The notes under the pieces: model-generated
The model's input: only the letters and a program-made list of their open reading frames with translations
Told to the model about the DNA's origin: nothing
Database searches by the model: none
Shown: positions 49,052 to 63,021 of the stretch, piece after piece
Layout of the letters: each line of letters opens with the position of its first letter
Position numbering within the stretch: the stretch's first letter is position 1
Assembly (NCBI GenBank): GCA_026874595.1
Contig: CM049314.1
Span: forward strand, 26,669,729 to 26,733,728
From: Sipunculus nudus
Lineage: Eukaryota; Annelida; Sipuncula; Golfingiida; Sipunculidae
Direction of reading: 5' to 3'
Length of the DNA: 64,000 bases
Made by a program: the position numbers and the translations under genes

Positions 49052-51675
49052 TAGCTCAGCTGACTATAAATCATCTGAGCTATAGTCGTGGTCCATTGTC
49101 CGTCCGTCTGTCTGTCCGTCCGTAGATGTAGCACGTTTTGAAACCGTAAGACCTAGGAATCCAAAATTCGGCATAATGTTAGATGTCCCCAAGATCTCCT
49201 ACCAAGCCGAAAACTGGGTCTTTGCAACTTTGTTCCTTTAAAATTAAGGAAAAACCTCAATTTTTTATTAAAAACCTATTTTCACACTTCAGGACTGCCT
49301 AATATCAAAACCACTCATCTGTTTTTCCTCATATTTACCATAAATCTTCCTCTATATGGTTCCTATGTACATGCCAGAAATTATGTCTGTATTATTTAAT
49401 TTTAAAAAGTTCTGGGTCCAAACATAATGCATTTTGTAAAAAATCAGGAAAGATATTTGATCACTTAACACAAAAAATGTTAAAGCTATGGACTTTTTTT
49501 CCAGTAATATAACTTGAATTAATCAAAATTAAATTGTATACCCAAAATTAGATGAAAATCTTTTAAAATTTTTTAAAATATTAATAAAAATAAAAAATTG
49601 GTACCTTAAATTTTGCCCAACTTTGACCATGGCACGTTTTTTTCCTGTAAGTACTGTGGATTTAATTTTCACAGCATGTTTTTGTTAGCATTTCAACTGT
49701 TAACACCAAAAATTTGAAACCAGTTGATCAAAAACTGTAGATTTTAATCAAGTTTTCAAGCACCATGTAACATATTGTTTACATCAAGCTAGTGTTATGC
49801 AGTTTGCAAGAGCTCAGCTCCCCAGCTTCAGCTCTAAGTTCCTTAAAATCGGCATACAGTTAGATGTCTCCAAAATCCTCTACCATGCCAAGAATTTGGT
49901 CACTAGGACTTAATACCTTCCAGATATTAATGAAAAACTTCATTTTTCCATTAAAAGCCCATTGTTACACTTCAAGACTGCCTAATATCAAAACCACTGA
50001 TCTGACTTTAATCATAAACAATATACATATTTTTCATTCTCTATGCACATGCCAGAATGATGTCAGTATTGCGTAATTGTTTTAAGTTATGGGCCCAAAC
50101 ATAATGCACTTTGTAAAAAATCAAGAAATATATTTACTCCCTTAACAAGGGCATTGCTGAAGCTAGAGATTTTTTTGTGAGGGATGTAACATAATTTAAT
50201 CAAGATTCAATTGAATACCCAAAATTAGTTCTGAATTTTTCAAATTTTTTAAGTTATTAGTATAAATATAAAATTAGTACCTTAAATTTTGCCCAACTGT
50301 GACCATGGCACGTTTGTTTCCCGTGAGCACTGTTGATATAATTTTCATATCATGCACACATAAGGATTTCAGCTTTTTAGTTTAGAAAGCTGAGAGAAAT
50401 TGGCCAAAAATTGTAGCTTTTATTAATGTTTTTTATGAGACCCTGTCAGACTTTGGCTCTCTCCAGCCCCTCTTGAGTCACCTGTATGTTGACCTTGTTG
50501 ACCTTTCATCAAATTATGCACGCTTGAGGCGAGGCATACAGGAATCCAGGCAGCTTATGGCCAGCCACAGTTGATCCAGGTGTCCAACCCAACTCATCTA
50601 GTAGTTTTAACCAACAACATAACAATAAACAATAAATTAATAAATTTTTATTGGTTTTTAATAACAAATTAAAGAAAAATAGAAAAGGAATTTGTTAGTT
50701 TATAATAACAGGAAATTAACTTGCAGTTACTGATAATATAAGAATCTTCTATCGATGGGTAGAATGTCACATATTCCAAATAACACCATGCAGTCACCTA
50801 TGGCATTTTTCAGTTAAATTTTAATGATAAAGAAGTAAATCATATTATTCATTACTAATCATTAGGGATCATATGAAGGAAATTAATGATAGACAAAGAT
50901 GGAGTTGATAATATTAATCTAGATTCCTACTGTGTCTAGTGTGTACATTGATGTGAAATTAGTCAAAAATGATTTTTTTACAGTTATTTTTTAATATAAA
51001 TAAAAGCCATAAAACCAGGTACTTATGATCATTATTTAAATCTGTGAATTTTGTTTATTCTGGATTCTCAACATCATTGTTTGGTGAAAACTGAATAAAT
51101 ACCAGACATGGTGCGAATGCTTTGTAATTGTATTTAAATACGAATATGATTATGTACTCCATTATAAAATTTCTTGCATAAAGAATGGGAATTCAGGTAA
51201 AAATGAAAGTATATGAATACTCGTGCAAATACTTTCAAAATGTATTCATGAATGCATTCATGAATATATTCTTTAATATTATTTTGATAATCATATATGA
51301 TATATCAGTTATATTTCATTTTAAAAAATCAATATGATTCTCTTATTATTTTTAATAAAAATTATATCTGGGACAATATTTGTAATTTTTTTTAATAAAT
51401 AGTTAAACTCTTATATTATATGTTCTGCTTATAAGTTATATGGCCAAGTCAAAATCTGTGTGATAATAGTAATCCATTTGTTAATAAAATAAATGAAATC
51501 AATCCTCTTCCCTGTCTCCAAAGGTACTATCAAAATCATACATAAGCTAAACAACAACAACTCATAATACAGCTTATATTTATTACCACACAAAACCAGC
51601 ATGTGCCTCATTTCTAAATAATATTTTTTTATCATATATAACAGCTGAGCGTCGTGACCCATAGGTCCCTTGTTT
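49052..51675. repeat. Family A-type element, copy A2, with a different core
   Basis: The head TAGCTCAGCTGACT...CTGAGCTATAG and the tail CAGCTGAGCGTCGTGACCC match family A ends. The core is different: two units about 686 bp apart, each beginning 'aaaat(t)cggcata...gttagatgtc' (49160 and 49847). The palindrome GGTGGCGCCACC is absent. Confidence 0.65.
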
Positions 51676-52659
51676 AACAAATAAGGTGTAATTTCTATCA
51701 GATGGTTTCATTAATTGCTAATTATGTGCCATCACAGACAGAATAGAAATTTTGTCACGGATGGAACAGGTTTGACAAAGGATGTTGTCTAGTAATAAAA
51801 GTTCTTTTCAAGGAAAATTTCAAACAGTTGACATCATATCTTTCAATATTAATCTGAGATTTACTTATTCATTCACTTAATGAAGATAATTAGCCTAAAT
51901 TAAATATATTCAACAGAATTAAATATATGATTCCTAAATATTGAATATCTTAGTCATGAAAACCACTTGTCAGTGGTACATGATAGTTAAATTGGAACCC
52001 AATTCTTTCATTTCTGAAGATTTAGATGGTGATTGACTTGAAATGGGAGCAAAACATGAAAAAAACTGTATAGCAGCTTCCATTTTAACAATGCTTCATT
52101 CTGGATGACTTAAGAAATATTTAGTCAGTCATGTCAGAAGACCATGCCCCTCTCCTGGCAGACTTTTAACACTTTTAGGAAAGGATGTGATCAGTTTCAC
52201 ACACATCTGAAATGATTACCATCACTGTACTGTAGGAAGAGAATAAGCAGATATATAGAATGTGTTTCTCATGTAAGGCAAACCAGTTTTATTGGATCTG
52301 GCCCTTTTTCTTATTCCATGTCAAAGCGTCTCCCATAGTATAATTATAGTTGGTATAATGGATCATAACTGAATGATTTAAATTTTATTTTAAGCTAGCT
52401 TAGAGAATCTGTTGATGCTTAAAATGATTCCCCAAAGTGTTTCACTCATGTTCATTCTCCTTTATGTTGGAGAAAGAGGTGTATTTTTCTCTGATGAATA
52501 AATGTCCAAGTTGTAGAATACTCTTACTTCATGTTGGATAAGTACTACTAAACCCACTTATGGTCATTTTTGAGCAGTGAATTTTTTCCCGGTTTTAAGT
52601 CTGAAAAAATTTGAATCTTGGATTTAGAATAAACAATTTTATTGTATTGAAACAAATTT

Positions 52660-52870
52660 CCCGGCTGTACATTTTCCATGCTGCACCTAGGACAGCTTGG
52701 AAACTGTCCATGGAACGCATGGAAAAACATGGATTTCCATGGAAAATGAGGAGCTTTCCATGCTTTTCAGTACACGATAGAAAATTTCCATGGACTTAAC
52801 CATGGAAATGAAATTCAATATACATGGACATTCATTGAATCACATGGAAAAGTATGGACAAGTGACAACT
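52660..52870. repeat. CCATGG palindrome-rich patch
   Basis: 'ttccatggaaa' and its parts occur about ten times in 210 bp, in both orientations, giving many alternative hairpins. Confidence 0.65.
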
Positions 52871-52894
52871 TAGAATATTTTTGCACAGCTTCAC

Positions 52895-53035
52895 CATAGA
52901 TGTTTGGACTTAGAAAATTTTCAGCATGGACATACTGGCAAATCTCCCTATGCATTCAGGACTTAGAAAATTTTTAGCATGGAAATACTGGCAGATCTCT
53001 ATGCATTCAGTACTTAGGAAATTTTCAGCATTGAA
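52895..53035. repeat. Short tandem repeat, about 55-bp unit, 2-3 copies
   Basis: 'ggacttagaaaattttcagcatgga' followed by 'tactggca(a/g)atctc' and 'tatgcattca' recurs near 52905, 52960 and, in part, 53012. Confidence 0.7.
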
Positions 53036-53559
53036 TGTGCTCCTTGTGCATGTCATGACAAATACAATCATGATGACTTATATTATGAGTTAGTATTCAA
53101 CTACTTGGTTCATTGAAGTTAAAAATACTGATCAATTTGCAAGCAATTCAAATGATCACAAGAAAGACGATCTTAAATATTTATTTTTGTAAAAGTTCAC
53201 AGCAAAAGGTCACATATATTCAAATGTATTACAAAGTTTGTTTTTTTTTCTATATTCTGACATGTAATGACACATACATACCAGAATTGGGCTCAAATGT
53301 TTATGATGCATTTAAATGCAAATGCTATGGTTCTTTTTTATTTATGCAAATGCTTTATATATAATTAGTCACTTTATTTAAATGTATATGCAAATGTACT
53401 AAGAAATTTTCAAATGCAAATACAACTAAAAAATGTCCAGAGGACTGTATCCCCTGCCAAACGTGACTGTGATAAATGTGTACAGACACCATACCACACA
53501 CACCCTCACAGACACAGTCACAGAACGGACCGAGAACAGTTTGTTCAGGCTTAATCAGA

Positions 53560-54318
53560 GAAGCTAAAACGGGAAAATGACTTACAGGATGCACCTGCTA
53601 TTATAATAATAAGTAGATCCCAGTCCAAAATTTTTTTAGAAATAGTGTCGCATGTGAAATATAAAAAAGAAACTGTATAAAACAATACATGACCAAAGCA
53701 CCAAAAACGTGCATAAATCGCACTGAAAGTTATCGCTTCAACACCACAAAGTAGCAGTGTGACCTCTGACCTCATTAAATATGTGGGGATATTGCCCATA
53801 ATCAAACTCGGGTGAGATAATCTATTGTTAAATGGTTATTATGAGTTTCGTGAAAATCCATCAAAGCCCTGGTAGGTTGTCATGGCGACACAAAGTTAAC
53901 AGACGGACAGATGGATGGACGGAGGGACTTTAGGTATGCCATAATAAGTCCCGTCCTAAATGGGCATTTAAAAACATCCAAAAATCATTCAAGTGTGACC
54001 AAAACCAAATCACTCTGGAGACCCATAAGATGCAACTTCTACCACAATTAAAAGTACATCTGAGTAAATCTATACGAAAATCATGTCGCATATGATATGT
54101 TAAATTTTCCATTAAAAAAAATCATTAAAAAATTTAAAAATCTCTCTAGTGTGACCAAAACCTAATCAGTTCTCTGGAAACCCATGAGATGCACCTGCTA
54201 ATACAATTTGAAGCAGATCCAAGTAAAACTTTTTGAGATATCGCGTGGCATAAAATTGTTAAGAGACAGACAGATGGACGGAGCTGATCACTATATCCCC
54301 AATTCTGCCGGGCGGGGG
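53560..54318 (-). repeat. Family C repeat (minus orientation)
   Basis: Two to three diverged units share 'gatgcacctgct', 'agtagatcc(c)a' and 'tgtcgcatg'. A 'gacagatggacgg' stretch and a right edge 'ttctgccgggcgggggata' read on the minus strand as a GTTATCCCCC head. This mirrors the layout of families A and B. A related head remnant lies near 45668. Confidence 0.55.
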
Positions 54319-54568
54319 ATAACTACACTATCAGTCATTGCATTAGATATGTATTCATATCTTTGAAATGCAAATGCAATATTTTTAGGACATTTAAACT
54401 GAATCCCTTGGATACTTCAGTTGGCTCCTTTACATGAATAAAAGTCTTGACAAACAAAACTGAAAAGAAAGTAGTACAACAAAAGGAGATGATCATAACA
54501 TAATTGTTATGTATATCATATGGTTAATAAATCGGCATATTGATATGGCCTATGTGCCAAATCATTTT

Positions 54569-57500
54569 TAGCTCAGCTGACTGAAAGTCATCTGAGCTAT
54601 AGGGATCACCTTTTGTCCGTCGTTCGTCCGGCCGTCCGGGCGTCTGTCCGTTAACAGGGCACAAATCGTAACCGCTTGAACTGGAATCTTCTTACTTGAC
54701 ATCCTGAGAGGTCCATGAAAAATCTCCTTGGAAACCAGAAATTAGGTCTCTGTTACCCATATTCTTTCGAGCTATGGGGCCCCAAAGTACCCCCCAGAAA
54801 AGTCCAAAATTTCATACAAAAACTTCAATATCTCATTAACTACTTGACTGATGGTCATGATTTTTGGCATACATATTGATCATGAGAGGTTCCATCAGTT
54901 CCTGAAGACTGGTGGCGCCACCTGTATTTTTCGATTTTTTACGAATTTTTTTCTCTATTTTTGAGACCTTTAAAAATGTGAACATCTGTTAACAAGGCAC
55001 AAATCGTAACGACTGGACTTAGAATCTTCATTCTCGACACACTGAGAGACCTATGAAAAGTCTCCATGGAAACCAGAAATTGGGTCTCTGTTACCCATAT
55101 CCTTCCAGCTATGGGGCCCCAAACTACCCCCCAGAAAAGTAAAAAATTTCATACAAAAACTTCAATATCTCATTAAATACTTGACTGATGGTCATGATTT
55201 TTGTCATACATATTGATCATGAGAGGTTCCATCAGTTCCTGCAGACTGGTGGCGCCACCTGTATCGTTCAATTTTTTACGAATTTTTTTCTCTATTTTTG
55301 AGACCTTTCAAAATGTAAACATCTGTTAACAATGCACAAATCATAAAGACTGGACCTAGAATCTTCATTCTTGACACACTGAGAGACCTATAAAAAGTCT
55401 CCATGGAAACCAGAAATAAGGTCTCTGTTACCCATATTCTTCGAGCTATGGAGCCCCAAAGTACCCCCAAGAAAAGTAAAAAATTTCATACAAAAACTTC
55501 AGTATCTCATTAACTACTTGAATGATGGTCATGATTTGTGGCATAACTATTGACCATGAGATGTGTCATCTGTTCCAGCAGACTGGAGGCGCCACCTATA
55601 TCGTTCAATTTTTTACGATTTTTTCCTCTATTTTTGAGACCTTTAAGGATGCTGTCATCTGTTAGCATGGCACAAATAGTAATGACTGGACCTAGAATCT
55701 TCATTCTTGACACACAGGGAGACCCATGAAAAGTCTCCATGGAAATATGAAATTAGGTCTCTGTTACCCATATCCTTTAAGCTGTGGCACTCCAAAGTAC
55801 AGCTCAGATTAATGGAAAATTTGATATAAAAGCTGAAGTATCTGAACAACGAATGCAGGGATCACCATAATTGTTTGCATGGATTTTGATCATGGAGTGT
55901 GTCATCAGTTTCTGCAGCCTGGGTGCGCCACCTCTATTTTTTTTTTTTTATTATTTTTTACAAATTGTTTTCTCTTTTTTTTGAGACCTTTAAAAATGTG
56001 AACATCTGTTAGCATGGCACAAATCGTAACGACTGGACCTAGAATCTTCATTCTCAATACACTGAGAGACCTATGAAAAGTCTCCATGGAAACCAGAAAT
56101 TAGGTCTCTGTTACCCATATCCTTCGAGCTATGGGGCCCCAAAGTACCCCCCAGAGTAGTCAAAAATTTCATACAAAAACTTCAATATCTCAATAACTAC
56201 ATCACTGATGGTCATGATTTTTGGCATACATATTGATTATGAGATGTTCCATCAGTTCCTGCAGACTGGTGGCGCCACCTGTATTTTTCGATTTTTTACG
56301 AATTTTTTTCTCTATTTTTGAGACCTTTAAGGATGCTGTCATCTGTTAGCATGGCACAAATCGTAACGACTGGACCTAGAATCTTCATTCTCAATACACT
56401 TAGAGACCTATGAAAAGTCTCCATGGAAACCAGAAATTAGGTCTCTGTTACCCATATCCTTCAAGCTATGGGGCCCCAAAGTACCCCCCAGAGTAGTCAA
56501 AAATTTCATACAAAAACTTCAATATCTCAATAACTACATCACTGATGGTCATGATTTGTGGCATAACTATTGATCAAGAGGTGTTCCATCAGTTCCTGTA
56601 GACTGGTGGCGCCACCTATATTGTTTGATTTATTTAAGATTTCTTCCTCTATTTTTGAGACCTTTAAGGATGCTGTCATCTGTTAGCATGGCACAAATCG
56701 TAACGACTGGACCTAGAATCTTCATTCTCAATACACTGAGAGACCTATGAAAAGTCTCCATGGAAACCAGAAATTAGGTCTCTGATACCCATATCCTTCA
56801 AGCTATGGGGCCCAAAAGTACCCCCCAGAGTAGTCAAAAATTTCATACAAAAACTTCAATATCTCAATAACTACATCATTGATGGTCATGATTTGTGGCA
56901 TAACTATTGATCAAGAGGTGTTCCATCAGTTCCTGTAGACTGGTGGCGCCACCTATATTGTGTGATTTATTTACGATTTCTTCCTCTATTTTTGAGACCT
57001 TTAAGGATGCTGTCATCTGTTAGCATGGCACAAATCGTAACGACTGGACCTAGAATCTTCATTCTTGACACACAGGGAGACCCATGAAAATTCTCCATGG
57101 AAACCTGAAATTAGGTCTCTGTTACCTATATTCTTTAGGCTGTATGGCTCCAAAATACCCCCCAGAATAATAGAAAATTTGATACAAAAAGTGCAGTATC
57201 TCAATAACTACAACACTGATGGTCATGATTTTTGGCATACATATTGATCATGAGCTGTTCCATCAGTTTCTGCAGAGAGGGTGCGCCACCTCTATTTTTT
57301 TCAAATTTTTACGAATTTTTTTCTCTTTTTCGAGACCTTTGAAGATGTGGTTATCTATCAAGAGGGTACAAATTGCAACAACTGGACCTAGAAACTTCAT
57401 TCTTATCATGCAAGGAGGCCCATGAAGAGTGCCTGTGGAAACTTGAAATTAAGTCTCTGTTACCCATATCCTTCAAGCTATAGGACTCTGAAGTATCCCT

Positions 57501-59190
57501 TAGAATAATGGACAATTTGATACAAAAGCTGAAGTATCTGAACAACTAATACGGAGATCATCATGATTCTTTGCATGGATATTGACCATTAACTGTTTTA
57601 ATCTCAGCTGACTGTAAGTCATCTGAAGTATCCCTCAGTATTTTTTTTTATTTTTATGAATTTTTTTCTCTTTTTTTGAGACCTCATAATATGCGGTCAT
57701 CTGTTAACATGGCACAAATCGTAACAACTGGACCTAGAATCTTCTCTCTTGACATGCTGAGAGGCCCATGAAAAGTCTCCTTAAAAACTTGAAATTAGGT
57801 CTCTGTTACCCATAACCTCTGAGCTATGGGGCTCCGAAGTACCCCCCAGAATAATGGAAAATTTGATACAAAAGCTCAAGTATCTGGACAATTATTATAT
57901 TGATCACCATGATTCTTTGAATGGATATTGATCATGAAATGTTTCATCAGTTTCTGCATTCTGGTGGCGCCACCTGTATTTTTTTCAATTTTTAGCTCAG
58001 CTGACTGAAAGTCATCTGAGCATTAGGGATTACCTTTTGTCCGTCCTCCGTCCGGCCATCCAGGCGTCTGTCTGTTAACAGGGCAAAAATCGTAACCGCT
58101 AGACCGGGAATCTTCTTACTTGAAATCCTGGGAGGTCTATGGAAATTCTCCGTGTAAACCTGAAATTAGGTCACTGTGACCTATATTCTTTGAGCTATGG
58201 GGTTCTGAAGTACCCCCCAGAATAATGCAAAATTTAATACAAAAGCTCAAGTATCTGAACAACTAATGCATTAATCACCATGATTCTTTACATGGATATT
58301 GATCATGGAGTGTTTCATCAGTTTCTGGAGATTGGTGGTGCCACCTATATTTTTTTTTATTTTTTATGATTTTTTTTCTCTACTTTTGTGATCTTTAAAC
58401 ATTTGGTCATCTGTAAACAGGGCACAAATCATAATGACTGGACCTAGAATCTTCTGTCCTCACCTCCAGGGAAGCCCATAAAAGGTCTACATGGAAACCC
58501 GAAATAAGGTCCCTGTTACCCATATTCTGTGAGCTATGGGGCTCTGAAGTACCCCCCAGAATAAAGATTTGGTCATATATTAACAGGGCACAAATCATAA
58601 TGACTGGACCTAGAATCTTCTGTCCTCACCTCCAGGGAAGCCCATAAAAGGTCTACATGGAAACACGATATAAGGTCCCTGTTACCAATATCCTTCATGC
58701 TCTGGGGCTCCGAAGTACTCCCCAGAATAAAGATTTGGTCATCTGTTAACAGAGCACAAATTATAATGACTTGACCTAGAATCTCCTTTCTTGATATGCT
58801 GGGAGGCCCCTGAAAAGTCTCCTTGTGCACCTGAAATTACATCTCTGTTACCCATATCCTTCATCCTATGCGGCTTTGAAATACCCCCCAGAATAAACAT
58901 TTGGATTTGTTAACAGGGCACAAATCATAATAACTGGACCTAGAATTTTATTTTTTGACATGCTGGGAGACCCCTGAAAAGTCATCTTGCAAACCTTGAA
59001 AATAGGTGTCTGTTACCCATATCCTTCATGCTACAGAGCTCCATAGTACCCCAATGAATATTGGATGATTTTATACAAGAGGTCAAGTTTGGAAAAAATA
59101 TTTCATTCAAATTTGACATTCAGATGATAAAATTACTTTTGTCAATGTCTTCCTGGTCAGCTGAGCGTCATGACCCCTGGGTCACTTGTT
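54569..59190. repeat. Family A repeat, copy A3 (4.6 kb, nested)
   Basis: Head hairpin and 'gtccgtcgttcgtcc' at the left; tail GTCAGCTGAGCGTCATGACCC...TCACTTGTT at the right. The core is about ten units of roughly 335 bp with GGTGGCGCCACC-type palindromes (about 54912, 55248, 55588, 56266, 56605, 56941, 57963). Two further head sequences lie inside (about 57606, degraded, and 57993), so at least two elements are joined or nested. Confidence 0.8.
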
Positions 59191-59960
59191 TTAAATTAAA
59201 CTGACGAAATTTTAGGCGGTATGACGCCAGTTTCTATTCGTTCTGTTTTTTTTTTCAATAAAAAAGTCACTGATAATATAAATAAAATGTAATATAAAAT
59301 ATGCTCCAAAAAGTTCCGCACGAATATTGCTTTGACATTCCCAAACATTTCTAAAAATCAATTCTTTCTCCGTTTGTTAATCTAAATAAAGATACAAGAA
59401 AGCCGCGCCAAAGTGTACATTTTTTCGTGGTACTGTACATAACTATGCGTATTGTCAGTTTATAATCGTTCGACAAATGTCAGTTTCAGAAATTACCAAG
59501 CTTAATGTCAGGAAAAAAATATCACACATGATCGATAACGGAGACTAAACTTGCATTTCAAGCGGGTCTGGCATGTTTTGCAACTTGCTGTTTAACGGCG
59601 GGAATTAATGTCATAAAACTGCCGAAATCGTCGGTCTTTACTTCTGACAAACAGGCCCCGCTTGATCATGAAAAGGGTCACCGATGTCATGGGGCGATTG
59701 AGGCTGGCACATGCGAATATTCTGCGGTCAACGTATAAAGTTCTTAATTATAATTTGACCTGCGTGTCTCGCCATTGAACATAACAAAATACACACATAT
59801 TCACACAAGTTTCAGCTGGGGAATCACGCCAAACTTTGTCAAGTGAAAGTCCCTTTTAGCAGGTCTGGCTGTTTCATCATGCATTCAAGGCGTACAGCTG
59901 TTAACATGATTTCTATGAAAACACCGGGAGGTTGATCAGTGCAAGAAACGGCACGGTTTT

Positions 59961-62900
59961 TAGCTCAGCTGACTGAAAGTCATCTGAGCTATAGCGATCA
60001 CTCTTTGTCCGTCGTCCGTCTGTCCGTCTGTCCGTCCGTTAACCAGGCACAAATCGTAACCGCTGGACCTAGAACCTTGTAACTTGGGATTCTGAGAGGT
60101 CCATAAAAAATCTCCTTGGAAACCAGAAATTAGGTCTCTGTTACCCATATCCTTCGAGCTATTGGGCCCCAAAGTACCCCCCAGAAAAGTCAAAAATTTC
60201 ATACAAAAACTTCAATATCTCATTAACTACTTGACTGATGGTCATGATTTTTGGCATACATATTGATCATGAGATGTTACATCACTTCCTGCAGACTGGT
60301 GGCGCCACCTGTATTTTTCAATTTTTTACGAATTTTTTTCTCTATTTTTGAGACCTTTAAAAATGTGAACATCTGTTAACAAGGCACAAATCATAAAGAC
60401 TGGACTTAGAATCTTAATTCTTGACACACTGAGAGGTCCATGAAAAATCTCCTTGGAAACCAGAAATTAGGTCTCTGTTACCCATATCCTTTGAGCTATC
60501 GGGCCCCAAAGTACCCCCCAGAATAGTAAAAAATTTCATACAAAAACTTCAATATCTCAATAACTACATCACTGATGGTCTTCATTTTTGGCATACATAT
60601 TGATCATGAGATGTTCGATCAGTTCCTGCAGACTGGTGGCGCCACCTGTACCGTTTGATTTTTTAGGATTTTTTCCTCTATTTTTGAGACCTTTGAGGAT
60701 GCTGTCATCTGTTAGCGTGGCACAAATCGTAACGACTGGACCTAGAATCTTCATTTTCGACAGACTGAGAGACCTATGAAAAGTCTCCATGGAAACCAGA
60801 AATAAGGTCTCTATAACCCATATCCTTCGAGCTATGGGGCCCAAAATTACCCCCCAGAATAGTCAAAAATTTCATACAAAAACTTCAATATCTCATTAAC
60901 TACATCACTGATGGTCATGATTTTCGACATACATATTGATCATGAGATGTTTCATCAGTTTTTGCAGACTGGTGGCGCCACCTGTATTTTTCAATGTTCA
61001 CGAATTTTCTCCATTTTTTAGACCTTTAAGGATGTAGTTATCTGTCAACAGGGTACAAATCGTAACGACTGGACCTAGAATCTTCGTTCTTGACACACAG
61101 GGAGACCCATGATAAGTCTCCATGGAAACCTGAAATTTGGTCTCTGTTACCCATATCCTTCGAGCTATGTGGCCCCAAAGTACCTCCCAGAAAAGTAAAA
61201 AATTTCATACAAAAACTTCAATATCTCATTAACTACTTGACTGATGGTCATGATTTTTGGCGTACATATTGAACATGAGTTGTTACATCACTTCCTGCAG
61301 ACTGGTGGCGCCACCTGTATTTTTCGATTTTTTACGAATTTTTTTCTCTATTTTTGAGACCTTTAAAAATGTGAACATCTGTTAACAAGGCACAAATCAT
61401 AAAGACTGGACTTAGAATCTTAATTCTTGACACACTGAGAGGTCCATGAAAAATCTCCTTGGAAACCAGAAATTAGGTCTCTGTTACCCATATCCTTTGA
61501 GCTATCGGGCCCCAAAGTACCCCCCAGAATAGTAAAAAATTTCATACAAAAACTTTAATATCTCAATAACTACATCACTGATGGTCTTCATTTTTGGCAT
61601 ACATATTGATCATGAGATGTTCGATCAGTTCCTGCAGACTGGTGGCGCCACCTGTACTGTTTGATTTTTTTACGATTTTTTCCTCTATTTTTGAGACCTT
61701 TGAGGATGCTGTCATCTGTTAGCGTGGCACAAATCGTAACGACTGGACCTAGAATCTTCATTTTCGACAGACTGAGAGACCTATGAAAAGTCTCCATGGA
61801 AACCAGAAATTAGGCCTCTGTTACCCATATCCTTTGAGCTATGGGGCCCAAAATTACCCCCCAGAATAGTCAAAAATTTCATACAAAAACTTCAATATCT
61901 CATTAACTACATCACTGATGGTCATGATTTTCGACATACATATTGATCATGAGATGTTTCATCAGTTTGTGCAGACTGGTGGCGCCACCTGTATTTTTCA
62001 ATGTTCACGAATCGTTTTCTCCATTTTTGAGACCTTTAAGGATGTAGTTATCTGTCAACAGGGTACAAATCGTAACGACTGGACCTAGAATCTTCGTTCT
62101 TGACACACAGGGAGACCCATGATAAGTCTCCATGGAAACCTGAAATTTGGTCTCTGTTACCCATATCCTTTGAGCTATGGCACTCCAAAGTACAGCTCAG
62201 AATAATGGAAAATTTGATACAAAAGCTAAAGTATCTGAACAACTAATGCAGAGATAACCATAATTGTTTGCATGGATATTGATCATGGAGTGTTTCATAA
62301 GTTTCTGCAGACTGGTGGCACCACCTGTATTTGTTCGTTTTTTTTTTTACGAAATTTTTCTGTATTTTTGAGACCTTTCAAGATATGAACATCTGTTAAC
62401 AGGGCACAAATCATAAAAACTGGACCAAGAATCTTCATTCTTGACACACAGGGAGACCCATGAAAAGTCTCCATGGAAACTTGAAATTAGGTCTCTGTTA
62501 CCCATATTCTTTAAGCTGTATGGGTCCAAAATACCCCCCCCCCATGAATAATGGAAAATTTGATACAAAAACTGCAGTATTTCAATAACTACAACACTGA
62601 TGGTCATGATTTTCGGCATACATATTGATCATGAGCTGTTCCATCAGTTTCTGCAGACTGGGTGTGCCACCTCTATTTTTTTTTCAAATTTTTACGAATT
62701 TTTTTCTTTTTTTTGAGACCTTTAAAGATGTGGTTATCTGTCAACAGGATACAAATCGCAACAACTGGACCTAGAATCTTCATTCTTGTCATGCAAGGAG
62801 GCCCATGAAAGGTGCCTGTGGAAACTTGAAATTAGGTCTCTGTTACCCATATCCTTCAAGCTATAGGACTCCGAAGTATCCCTCAGAATAATGGACAATT

Positions 62901-63021
62901 TGATACAAAAACTGAAGTATCTGAACAACTAATGCAGAGATCACCATGATTTTTTGCATGGATATTGACCATTAAGTGTTTTTATTAGTTTCTGCAGACT
63001 GGTGGAGCCACCTGTATTTTT
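59961..63021. repeat. Family A repeat, copy A4 (tail not seen)
   Basis: The head is at 59961 with 'gtccgtcgtccgtctgtccg'. About nine core units carry palindromes near 60298, 60637, 60971, 61304, 61643, 61978, 62313 and 62999. A block of three units is duplicated with a period near 1,006 bp. The array stops inside a unit, just after 'cacctgtattttt', where family B copy B2 begins. Confidence 0.8.

Noticed and set aside
17761-62928. Recurrent 60-64-codon minus-strand frames in the family A units
   Set aside because: They follow from copying of one repeat unit; other frames are open too, and there is no start context or known domain.
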